Shown in pieces: positions 8,425 through 17,200 of a stretch of 64,000 bases of DNA (positions within the stretch are counted from its first letter, which is position 1; every line of letters begins with the position of its first letter). Position numbers and translations under genes: made by a program. The notes under the pieces were generated by a model that did no database searches, was not told the DNA's origin, and worked only from the letters and a program-made list of their open reading frames with translations. The stretch covers positions 778,001-842,000 of the forward strand of contig JADJLQ010000001.1 of the NCBI GenBank assembly GCA_016709995.1, in the 5' to 3' direction. The stretch comes from Saprospiraceae bacterium. GTDB lineage: Bacteria > Bacteroidota > Bacteroidia > Chitinophagales > Saprospiraceae.

Positions 8425-10104
8425 TCAGTACACATCGGCTTTATAGATTCCAGATTCTTTGAGGTCATTCCAGTATGCTTCAGATTCCGGAGCGCTCTTG
8501 CCGCTGTGTGCATAGATGACTTCAATCATGGCTTTTTCTACATCTTCGCTCATCGGTGACCGGGTACCACTGACGAAGATATGGGCGCCATTTTTGATCC
8601 AATCATAGAGCTCCTTGCTTTTTGCTTTGATTTTATCCTGTACATATATTTTCTCTTTTTGATCCCTGGACCAGGCCAGATCTATCTGTTGCAAGGTCCC
8701 GCTGCTGGCATATTGCTGGATCTCTGTCTGATAGAAAAAGTCCGTAGTAAAATGCTGTTCTCCAAAGATGAGCCAGTTGCGACCTGATCCTCCGGCAGCA
8801 TCACGCTCTTCTATAAATGATCGCATCGGAGCTATACCGGTGCCAGGCCCGATCAGGATGATATCGGTATCCGGGGCAGGGAGTCTAAAGGATTTGTTGC
8901 GGTGAATATAAAAATCCAAAGCACTGCCTTCTTCCAGGGATGACAGCATATCGCTGGCGAGTCCAAAGCGCTTTTCTTCTTCGATCGTGAAAGTGTTTTT
9001 ACCTACCAGGATATGGATCTCATATTCCCTGACCTGGGGCGATGAACATATGGAGTATAATCGGGGAAGCATCTCCGTCAGTGAATGTACAAATTCGATA
9101 AACTGAGCTGGTCGTGTCATAGGATAGATCCGCATCAAATCCAGCAAGTCCATCCTTACCTTTGGTATGGCTTGTCCTACGATGTCCGCATATTTCTGGA
9201 CCTGAGATTCTTTGAGATGGCAGATATTTAATTTATTGGTCAGCAGATCCATCAGGGTATGACCAGCTCCTTTGTAGGGGATGTTTAAATTAGGGTCGAC
9301 TGGTAGAATTGCAAATAACTTCTCTAAAGTCTCCTCATTATTTTTAGGCATTACCCCCAACGCATCACCGGGTTCGTAAAGGATGGGTTCGATGGTTTTG
9401 ATTTCAATATGATGGGTGCGCTTATTGGAGCCCGCTGCATTGAGATTGATATTGGTTTTGATGATGCCAGCATAAAACTTTTTACCTCCTGATGCCTTGG
9501 GTGCCTGCACAGCAACCGTTTTGATTGGTTCTGTTGGGAAGGACTTGAGGTAAAGGTCATACCAATTGGCGGCATCAGCCTGATAATCTACATCACATTT
9601 TTGAATTGGAAATACAGCGGTTGCGCCTAACTCAATCAGTCGATGATGTACATCCTCTCCGGCCTTACAATACATGGGATACGAAGTATCTCCCAGAGCG
9701 AGCACTGCAAATTCCAAATCAGGATATTTTTGATCTGTGCTCATCAGATGATCAAAAAACTTTTTGGCACTGGGTGGTGGATCACCATCACCATGGGTGC
9801 TCAGGATGATCACCAGGCTTTTTTCCTGCAGGAGATCTTCAGCTTTGTAGGTGTCCATGCTGGCGACTTTGACTTTAGCGCCTTGTTTTTTGCCGGCAGC
9901 ATTAAACTCCATGGCCAGCTTTTTCGAATTGCCTGTGTCAGTGCCATAGAGTATAGTGAATCTTTTTTGAATGACAGCCCCGGAGTCTTTTGGCATTGAT
10001 GTGGAGATCAATCCTGAGATATAGCCATTGATCCATATGAGCTCTTCTTTGGAAGTCTTTTCAATAAAATCGTTGAGTGTCCTGAGTTTTCCTTCAGATA
10101 ACAT
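8425..10104 (-). CDS. cysJ: NADPH-sulfite reductase flavoprotein (alpha) subunit
   Basis: Diflavin reductase passing electrons from NADPH through FAD and FMN to CysI. Residue order is an N-terminal tail, a flavodoxin domain (ILYGTDTGNSKKLA, ILSTHGDGDPPPSA), an FAD domain (RLYSICSSP), and an NADPH-binding domain (IGPGTGIAPMRSFIEERDAAG, then YWNDLKESGIYKADVY at the C-terminus), as in CysJ and related CPR-type reductases. I place the start at the ATG at 10104 (MLSEGKLRTLNDF, 559 residues). It overlaps cobA by 11 bp. Longer starts up to 10245 would read far into cobA and add low-complexity sequence unlike the family. Confidence 0.94.
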   Translation of the reverse strand: MLSEGKLRTLNDFIEKTSKEELIWINGYISGLISTSMPKDSGAVIQKRFTILYGTDTGNSKKLAMEFNAAGKKQGAKVKVASMDTYKAEDLLQEKSLVIILSTHGDGDPPPSAKKFFDHLMSTDQKYPDLEFAVLALGDTSYPMYCKAGEDVHHRLIELGATAVFPIQKCDVDYQADAANWYDLYLKSFPTEPIKTVAVQAPKASGGKKFYAGIIKTNINLNAAGSNKRTHHIEIKTIEPILYEPGDALGVMPKNNEETLEKLFAILPVDPNLNIPYKGAGHTLMDLLTNKLNICHLKESQVQKYADIVGQAIPKVRMDLLDLMRIYPMTRPAQFIEFVHSLTEMLPRLYSICSSPQVREYEIHILVGKNTFTIEEEKRFGLASDMLSSLEEGSALDFYIHRNKSFRLPAPDTDIILIGPGTGIAPMRSFIEERDAAGGSGRNWLIFGEQHFTTDFFYQTEIQQYASSGTLQQIDLAWSRDQKEKIYVQDKIKAKSKELYDWIKNGAHIFVSGTRSPMSEDVEKAMIEVIYAHSGKSAPESEAYWNDLKESGIYKADVY

Positions 10105-10912
10105 GGATTGAAATATTTTTTGTGATGGAGTTGATTGGTTCGAACAGGGTGTGGGCATCCGGTGATATCTCTTGTGCCGATTGTAATGAATATTGCAATA
10201 TGTCACCGATGATGATGATTGAAGGTGATTTGAATGCCAGGTCACCCTGATGAAAGGCTAAAGAAAATAAAGTGTAAAAATGGTTTTGTTGCATGGGACT
10301 GGTAGCATCTTCTATGATCACCAGTGGTTTCTCCGGTGAGGCACCGTATTCCAGTAATTTTTTAGTCAATAGTTTTAGAGCGGCAGTAGACATATAAAAG
10401 ACCAGTGTATCCTCGGTCAAGGCCCAATGCTTTAACTCCACTTCGCCCGGTGGTTGAGTAACAGACATACTGTGATACTGCACACCAGGTGCTACACCCC
10501 GACCGGTGAGGCCTATCCCTAAGGAAGCCACAGCTCCTGAAGCGGTGGTGATACCGGGTATGATTTCGTAGGTAATTCCATGATCGGAAATGGCTTTGAT
10601 CTCATCGAAGACATTGCTATAGATCGCTACATCGCCTCCCTTTAGCCTAAGTGTTTTGAGGCCAATCATGGCTTTAGCGATCAGCAGTTTATTGATATCT
10701 GCCTGATCAGTAGATTCTTTTTGATAAGCCTGTTTACCTACAAAAATGATTTCGGCCATTTGGGAAGCATATCGGCGAAGAATCTCCGGATTGACCAACC
10801 GATCCACAAGGATACAATCACACGTTTTAAGACATTCTACCAGCTTCATAGTCACCAAATCAGGATCTCCCGGTCCTGCACCTGCAAATATGATATGAGG
10901 CTGTTGTTTCAT
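10094..10912 (-). CDS. cobA: Uroporphyrinogen-III C-methyltransferase (SUMT)
   Basis: Methylates uroporphyrinogen III at C2 and C7 with S-adenosylmethionine to give precorrin-2, the branch point away from heme. The 272-residue protein carries the SUMT motifs FAGAGPGDPDLVTMK at the N-terminus, LKTLRLKGGDV, and PGITTASGAVASLGIGLTGRG. It is a stand-alone CobA domain. The dehydrogenase/ferrochelatase half found in CysG is encoded separately at the end of the operon, fused to TSUP. It is 13 bp after cysN and overlaps cysJ. Because cobalamin synthesis also uses SUMT, the operon context is what assigns it to siroheme. Confidence 0.95.
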   Translation of the reverse strand: MKQQPHIIFAGAGPGDPDLVTMKLVECLKTCDCILVDRLVNPEILRRYASQMAEIIFVGKQAYQKESTDQADINKLLIAKAMIGLKTLRLKGGDVAIYSNVFDEIKAISDHGITYEIIPGITTASGAVASLGIGLTGRGVAPGVQYHSMSVTQPPGEVELKHWALTEDTLVFYMSTAALKLLTKKLLEYGASPEKPLVIIEDATSPMQQNHFYTLFSLAFHQGDLAFKSPSIIIIGDILQYSLQSAQEISPDAHTLFEPINSITKNISIHVI

Positions 10913-10925
10913 TTTTGTAAAAGGC

Positions 10926-12179
10926 TTAGTTCAAAGGTTGTTGAAACAGTATTGCTGCTACCGTTTTATGACTGGTTTCATCGATCAGGATGGCACTTCC
11001 TGTAGCTTTGGATTTTTCATAAATATCATAGGCGAGCGGTGAAGCAGTTTGCAGAGAGATATTGGCTACCTGGTTTAGCTCGAGTTTGTCTATGCCTGTT
11101 TCTTGTTCCAATGAGTTTACATTGATTCGGAAAGGAATGCCTTTGATGGCTGCTTTCACCATACGGCTGTGCTGCTGCAACATATATTTATTGCCTATGG
11201 TCATCGGTTTTTCATCCATCCAACAGATGATGGCTTCGTGCATTTTGGTGACATAGGGTAGCTCATCAGCCTTGACGATCAGGTCACCTCGGCTGATATC
11301 GAGATCATCTTCCAGGTGAATTACAGCTGGTTCGCCGGCATGGATCTGCTCCACTTCTTTTCCGTGATGCTCTATTTTGGATATGGCAGAATTCAATTCA
11401 TTCGGGAGTACGATGATTTTATCTCCTTTGCGGAAGCCAGCGCCTGATACTTGTCCGGCATAACCTCTGTAGTCGTGCAATTCTTCGGTTTGGGGTCTGA
11501 TCACATATTGAATCTGAAATCTAGCATCACCGGTATCATCTGCTTTGTGTAATTCAACATTTTCCAAATAGGGCAGGAGGGCAGGGCCTTGATACCAGGG
11601 CATCTGCTCAGACAAAGAAACTACATTGTCTCCTCCAAGCGCAGAGATTGGAATATATTGTACATTTTTGAGTTCTAGCTTCTCTGCAATCTTCGTAAAA
11701 TCTGCTACGATCTGATGATACACTTGTTGATCAAAATTTACAAGGTCCATTTTATTGATCGTCACGACGACATTGGGTAGCTTCAGCAAAGAGGCTATGA
11801 TGGAGTGTCTTCGGGTCTGCTCGATCACACCTTGCCTGGCATCGATCAATAATATCATCAATTCCGAATTGGAAGCACCGGTGACCATGTTGCGCGTATA
11901 TTGTATATGGCCAGGAGCATCTGCGATGATAAACTTGCGAAGTGGACTGGAGAAATATCTGTAAGCGACATCGATGGTGATGCCTTGCTCGCGCTCTGCC
12001 CGCAAACCATCGGTCAGTAGCGCCAGATCGATCTGGGTAGTTTTTCTGGCTTTGGATACTTTCTCTAATTGTTCTATTTGATCTATCCAGATATTTTTAC
12101 TGTCATAGAGTAGCCTGCCGATGAGGGTGCTTTTGCCATCGTCTACACTGCCTGCCGTGATGAGTCTTAATAATTCCAT
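10926..12179 (-). CDS. cysN: Sulfate adenylyltransferase large (GTPase) subunit
   Basis: GTPase subunit of ATP sulfurylase. It couples GTP hydrolysis to formation of adenosine 5'-phosphosulfate (APS) by CysD. The elongation-factor-like G domain shows GSVDDGKSTLIGRLL (P-loop, near residue 11), DAPGHIQYTRNMVTGASNSE and NKMD, followed by beta-barrel domains. At 417 residues it is the short form without a fused CysC APS kinase. No APS kinase is needed if the downstream reductase uses APS directly. It lies 34 bp after cysD. Confidence 0.96.
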   Translation of the reverse strand: MELLRLITAGSVDDGKSTLIGRLLYDSKNIWIDQIEQLEKVSKARKTTQIDLALLTDGLRAEREQGITIDVAYRYFSSPLRKFIIADAPGHIQYTRNMVTGASNSELMILLIDARQGVIEQTRRHSIIASLLKLPNVVVTINKMDLVNFDQQVYHQIVADFTKIAEKLELKNVQYIPISALGGDNVVSLSEQMPWYQGPALLPYLENVELHKADDTGDARFQIQYVIRPQTEELHDYRGYAGQVSGAGFRKGDKIIVLPNELNSAISKIEHHGKEVEQIHAGEPAVIHLEDDLDISRGDLIVKADELPYVTKMHEAIICWMDEKPMTIGNKYMLQQHSRMVKAAIKGIPFRINVNSLEQETGIDKLELNQVANISLQTASPLAYDIYEKSKATGSAILIDETSHKTVAAILFQQPLN

Positions 12180-12213
12180 ATTGCGATCAGCTTACTTTTT
12201 GGTTGGGATAAGA

Positions 12214-13122
12214 TTAAAAATAGCCATTGATTTTACGGTCTTCCATGGCAGCTTCCGTCTGACGATCATCGATACGAGTCTCTCCGCGTTCACTGATTTT
12301 GCTGGCCAGGATTTCAGCGATTACGGTATCCAAGGTGCTTGCCTGGGATTCCACGGCGGCGGTGCAGGTCATATCACCCACTGTACGATAACGCACGGTT
12401 TTGGTCAGCCTGATATCGCTTGGTTCTAGTTTAATAAATGGAGACACAGCTATTAATTGGCCTTCATAAGCTATCACTTCGCGCTGATGGGAAAAATAGA
12501 TGGAGGGTAATGGAATGTTCTCTGCCCGTATATAATTCCAGACATCGATTTCCGTCCAATTGCTGATAGGAAATACTCTTACGTTTTCACCTTTGGTGAT
12601 GCGACCGTTGAAGATATTCCACAGTTCAGGCCGTTGTAGTTTGGGATTCCATTGGCCGAATTCATCTCGAACAGAAAAAATCCGCTCTTTAGCACGTGCC
12701 TTTTCTTCATCTCTCCGGGCACCACCGATACAGGCATCGAATTTAAATTCTTCGATCGTGTCGAGCAGGGTATGGGTCTGCAGCCAATTTCTGCTGGCAA
12801 ATTTGCCGGTAGGCTCAGTAAGGTTTTTTTGTTTGATGGTATCTTCTACTTTTCTTACGATCAGCCTCGAATGAGTCTGCGCCGCCAATAGATCCCGATA
12901 GTCCAGAGCTTCCTGAAAATTGTGTCCGGTATCAATATGCACTAACGGAAAAGGGATTGGAGCTGGACTAAATGCCTTGATCGCAAGATGCACCAAAGTG
13001 ATAGAATCTTTGCCACCGCTAAACAGCAGAGCAGGTCGCTCAAATTGGGCTGCAGTCTCCCGCATGATATAGATACTTTCTGCCTCTAGTTCTTTGAGGT
13101 GCGTGATATGATGATTGTTCAT
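12214..13122 (-). CDS. cysD: Sulfate adenylyltransferase small subunit
   Basis: Catalytic ATP-pyrophosphatase subunit of ATP sulfurylase, forming APS from sulfate and ATP. The PP-loop SGGKDS lies near residue 37. The family's C-terminal half is present (RRDEEKARAKERIFS, FPISNWTEIDVWNYI, YRTVGDMTCTAAVES). The 302-residue length is normal. It lies 27 bp after cysH and 34 bp before cysN, consistent with co-transcription and complex formation with CysN. Confidence 0.97.
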   Translation of the reverse strand: MNNHHITHLKELEAESIYIMRETAAQFERPALLFSGGKDSITLVHLAIKAFSPAPIPFPLVHIDTGHNFQEALDYRDLLAAQTHSRLIVRKVEDTIKQKNLTEPTGKFASRNWLQTHTLLDTIEEFKFDACIGGARRDEEKARAKERIFSVRDEFGQWNPKLQRPELWNIFNGRITKGENVRVFPISNWTEIDVWNYIRAENIPLPSIYFSHQREVIAYEGQLIAVSPFIKLEPSDIRLTKTVRYRTVGDMTCTAAVESQASTLDTVIAEILASKISERGETRIDDRQTEAAMEDRKINGYF

Positions 13123-13149
13123 ATAGTTATTTCTAATTGAATAGCCGGG

Positions 13150-13866
13150 TTATTGATGGGTGTGTAAGCCACATTCTTTGTTTTCTTTGTTTTCCCACCA
13201 CCATCTGCCTGCACGAAAATCTTCGCCGGGTTGGATCGCGCGCGTGCAAGGCGCACACCCGATGGATACAAATCCTTTTTCATGGAGCGGATTAGTAGGA
13301 ATCTCATGATGTCTAATATAAGATTTGACTTCTTCATTATTCCAGTGCAGGATGGGATGGATTTTAATCACCTGGTGGCTTTCGTCCCACTCTACTTGTG
13401 GCATGTGACTACGATCCGGAGAATGCTCCGCCCTGATACCTGTGATCCAGACTTTTTTATTGGCCAGTGCGCGGCGTAAAGGTTCCACCTTGCGGATAAA
13501 ACAACATTGCTTGCGGTTTTCGATCGATTCATAAAAACTATTGGGGCCATGTGTTAACACAAAATCTTCTACCTGTTGAGTGGCTGGATAATATGGAGTG
13601 ATCGATCTGCCATATTTTTCTAAGGTCCTGCTCCACGTAGAGTAAGTTTCCGGAAATAATCTGCCGGTGTCCAGCGTAAATATGGTGATTTGATTGTCAC
13701 CGGTAGTGATATGATGATGCACGATCTGATCCTCCTCACTGAAACTCGTTGAAAAAACGACTGCTCCGGGGAAAAGTTGATCTACCAGGTTAAGCACATG
13801 TCGCAAATCCATGTTTTCTTCCAGTACCTGGTTTATTTTTTCTATTTCTTCAAGATGATTTTGCAT
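13150..13866 (-). CDS. cysH: Assimilatory adenylylsulfate (APS) reductase, 4Fe-4S type
   Basis: Thioredoxin-dependent reduction of APS to sulfite. The 238-residue protein has the PAPS-reductase fold with VFSTSFSEEDQ and TLDTGRLFPETY. The paired cysteines C121-C122 (RKQCCFIRK) and C204/C207 (SIGCAPCTRAI) are the iron-sulfur ligands that separate APS reductases from PAPS reductases, and the catalytic cysteine C232 sits in the C-terminal ECGLH. This fits the absence of an APS kinase gene. It is the first structural gene of the operon, 102 bp downstream of the cysteine-rich leader open reading frame. Confidence 0.95.
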   Translation of the reverse strand: MQNHLEEIEKINQVLEENMDLRHVLNLVDQLFPGAVVFSTSFSEEDQIVHHHITTGDNQITIFTLDTGRLFPETYSTWSRTLEKYGRSITPYYPATQQVEDFVLTHGPNSFYESIENRKQCCFIRKVEPLRRALANKKVWITGIRAEHSPDRSHMPQVEWDESHQVIKIHPILHWNNEEVKSYIRHHEIPTNPLHEKGFVSIGCAPCTRAIQPGEDFRAGRWWWENKENKECGLHTHQ

Positions 13867-13950
13867 AAAAATTTAATTAATTATAGAGACACCATATTGG
13901 CTCGCTCACGTTACACCGACTTAATGATTTTGGGAATAATAAAAATCTAC

Positions 13951-13982
13951 AAAAAAGACGGTCGTTGATTAACAACAACGAC
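13951..13982 (-). terminator. Attenuator-type hairpin overlapping the end of the cysteine leader
   Basis: In the transcribed strand a perfect 7-bp stem (GTCGTTG / CAACGAC, arms at 13976-13982 and 13961-13967) with an 8-nt loop is followed after four bases by six U residues (13951-13956). The upstream arm is made from Cys23, Arg24 and Cys25 codons of the leader reading frame and the loop holds its stop codon. A ribosome stalled on the cysteine codons would mask this arm and favour read-through into cysH. Release at the stop codon would allow the hairpin to form. The stem is short, so the strength of termination is uncertain. Confidence 0.6.
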
Positions 13983-14049
13983 AACAACAACAGCAACAGA
14001 ACACATTGAGGGTGTCAAAACTGCTTGTATGGATAGATTTTTTATTCAT
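13969..14049 (-). CDS. Cysteine-rich leader peptide of the sulfate/siroheme operon
   Basis: A 26-codon reading frame starts at the ATG at 14049 (MNKKSIH...) and ends with the nine residues CCCCCCRCC before TAA at 13969. The eight cysteines are coded by seven TGT and one TGC. It lies between a promoter-like element and cysH, on the same strand and directly ahead of genes whose end product is cysteine sulfur. Cysteine-rich leader peptides that sense cysteinyl-tRNA are known from actinobacterial sulfur operons. This one fits that logic and overlaps an attenuator-like hairpin. Reading the same DNA in the other two frames gives runs of valine or leucine, which make no regulatory sense here. A second possible pairing is GACACC (codons 12-13, 14011-14016) with GGTGTC at 13888-13893, just ahead of cysH. 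Confidence 0.8.
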   Translation of the reverse strand: MNKKSIHTSSFDTLNVFCCCCCCRCC

Positions 14050-14068
14050 TTGAAAAAACTAAACGTGG

Positions 14069-14076
14069 CAAAGATA
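14069..14076 (-). promoter_or_regulatory. Putative -7 promoter element (TATCTTTG) for the leader and cys operon
   Basis: Exact match to the Bacteroidota -7 consensus TAnnTTTG, 20 bp ahead of the leader start codon. This would give a 5' untranslated region of about 13-16 nt. I find no good -33 TTG at the usual distance. The remaining 190 bp up to the divergent alpha-2-macroglobulin gene holds AT-rich sequence without other recognisable sites. Confidence 0.5.
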
Positions 14077-14269
14077 ATACCAAAAACTAAATTTGGTTAT
14101 GAAAATAGCATGTTATTGTGTTTTCCAAAAAGTTAAGAATATATTAAGATAAATCATAATTTGTACTACTTCCATCAATTAGGATAATAATAATTTTGTC
14201 ATATGTTGGCAGATTTTAGTTTATTTCCTGATAGATTTACAGACCATAAAATCAAAATCTTACACAAAC

Positions 14270-17200
14270 ATGAGAAAATCCAGAATGCCCCTGCTCGCGA
14301 TCGTCTTTCTAGTCGGATATATTGCTTGTAAGCCCAAATCGATCCAGCCACCCGATGCTCAATTGTTGAGTTCCTTTCTCAGATCCTATACCAAAGGAGT
14401 TATTTCTTCGGCTTCACTTTTAAAATATGTTTTCGTCGAGGACATGGTAGAAGAAGAGGCTATTGGCAAATCGCTGGATCAAAATATTTTTAAACTAAAA
14501 CCAGCGGTTGATGGCAATGCTTATTGGGAAGCTAAAAATGTCCTGGTATTTAAGCCTGGAGCTAATCTCCAGCCAGGTACCACATATCAGGTCTCTTTGG
14601 ACCTTACCAAGCTTAAACCAGGATGGCAGGAAAAGTTAAAGACAATAGATTATTCCTTTCAGACTCGGGAGATGTCTTTTGTCGTAAGCAAGCCTAAACT
14701 CGGGCTCAACGCATCTAATCAGTATGATCTGATCGGTGAGGTACAGGTTTCTGATGAAATGGAATCTTCCAAAATAGAACAGCTCCTGCAAGCGGATCAG
14801 GACCATACCGCGCTTCAGATTTCCTGGCAACATCGGGGCAATAATATGAGTACCTATACGATTCACAATGCGATCCCTAAAAAAAGCTCGCAAGTCAACT
14901 TAAATTGGTCCGGTCAGTCTATCGGACTCCAAGAATCCGGTTTTCACCAGGTTTCATTGCCTGATCCAGATAAATTCACTATCCTGGATATTAGCCATGA
15001 GCCAGCACCTCAGTCTAGAATCATCACAGCATTCTCCGACAATCTCAAAACCACCCAAACGCTCGATGGGCTCATCTCCGTCAAAGGAGTTACGGGCGCT
15101 TTGAGGCATGTCATCGATGGCAACAAAATATATACTTACCTTCCGGGAGATCAAAGTGGCGATGTCACCGTCGTATTTTCTCCCGGCGTGGTTTCGATCC
15201 ATAATATTAAATTAAGCGAAGGCGTAGAGTGGGAACTTTCAGTGTCGGGCACCAAACCCCAGGTTAGATTTTCCGGCAAAGGCAATATCCTCCCTCAGTC
15301 CAATGAGACTTTGCTGCCATTTGAAGCGATAGGCTTACAGGCCGTCGATGTCGAAATCTTTAAAATCTTTGACAATAATATTTTGCAGTTTCTCCAATCC
15401 AATCAATTGGATGAAAACAATGAGATTTATCGGGTAGGCAGATTGGTGTCTCAGACCAAGGTAGAACTCAAATCCCTTCAGAGTAATGCTGATATCACCA
15501 AATGGGGACATTATGCACTAGACCTTGGTCCACTGATCACGGTGTCACCCAATGCCATCTACCAGGTACGTATAGGATTCAAACCAGGCTATACTCTTCT
15601 GACCTGCACCAGTGATTGGGTTCAAAATATACCTGATGCCGAAGACAGTGAATTAATCAGCTTTTATGATGATAATTATTACGGACCACTGGGCTATTAT
15701 CCAAATTATTGGTCAGATCGGGAGGATCCTTGCAAAGCAGCTTATTACAATACAGACCATTTTATTTCAAAAAATGTATTGATATCCAACCTGGGTATCA
15801 TCGGTAAAATATCTGACCACCAATTGTTTGCGGCAGTGACTGATCTGCGGACCACCGATCCGATCGTAGGTGCCATGGTGGATGTCTACGACTTTCAACT
15901 GCAGAAGATCGCTAGTCTGACCACGGACGGAGAGGGCATCGCTCAACAATTGATGACTGACAAACCATACGCCATCGTCGTCAGTAACCAGGGAGATAAA
16001 GGCTACCTGAGAATGGCCGAAGGGCTCAACTTGTCCATGAGTGCTTTTGATACCGAAGGTCAACAAGTCGATCATGGCATCAATGGTTATCTTTTTGCTG
16101 AGCGTGGCGTCTGGCGTCCGGGAGATAGTATATTTCTCAGTTTTATATTGAATGATCGGGAGCTAAACTTGCCTTCCGGCCACCCCATCACGCTTAAAGT
16201 ATACGACGCCAGAAATAAACTTGTCTTACAAAAGATTTCTACCCAACCTGTCGGAGCTATCTATTCTTTTCCGTTTAAGACGATGCCGGATGCCATCACG
16301 GGCAATTGGCGTGCCGTAGTCAAAGCCGGTGGCGCAGAATTTACCAAAATCCTAAAAGTAGAAGCCATCAAACCCAACCGCCTCAAAATCTTGTGGGACG
16401 CCGCTGCTGAAATCCTGCCTAGCCAAACCAATATAGGCCTGTCCGCTCAATGGCTCACCGGGATCCAGGCCAATAACCTGACAGCCAAAGTAAAAGCAAA
16501 ATGGAGTGCTTCGAAAGCCTCCTGGCCCGCCTTCAAAAATTTTGAATTTCATGATCCTGCGCGTGCGCAGATAGATGCCTCGGAAATCGCTTTATTTGAC
16601 GGGAAGCTGGATGCGCAAGGCCAGGCATTGGTACCACTCAAAATATCCAAGGATTTTAAGCCTTCAGGCAAAATGAATCTATTGTTTAACCTGGAAGTGG
16701 CTGAGCCAGGTGGTGATTTTAGTACCATGTCACAAGGTTCGATCTACCATCCTTACAAACAATATTCCGGGGTCAATCTACCTTCAGATCCATGGGGTTA
16801 CCGCAGCCTTCAGATTAATAAGCCTTCTACCATACAGGTGGTCAGTATCGATCCTCAGGGCAAAGCGCAGTCTAAAAGAAAACTTACCATCGGTCTTTAT
16901 CAAATGGATTGGCGATGGTGGTGGGAGCAGCGAGACAATGCCTACGCAGATTTTAATAGCAGTACACATAATAAAGCTATCCAAAAAACGACTGTGACGA
17001 CCAATGCCAATGGACTGGCCTCCTGGGATGTCACCATCACCCAATGGGGCCGCTACATGGTCAGGGTCTGTGATGTCGAATCAGGTCATTGTAGCGGTGA
17101 TTTTGCCTACGCAGGCTGGCCTGATGAAGGGGAGGGTGGCAATAGATTTGATATGGCTACCCTGGTCCGACTCCAAACATCTAAGGAAAAATACAGTGCC

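Noticed and set aside
13948..14007. Alternative leader frame starting at the ATG at 14007, coding a run of valines
   Set aside because: It overlaps the cysteine frame but a valine-rich leader would suit branched-chain amino acid genes. The downstream genes make cysteine sulfur, and the cysteine frame has its own ATG and stop.
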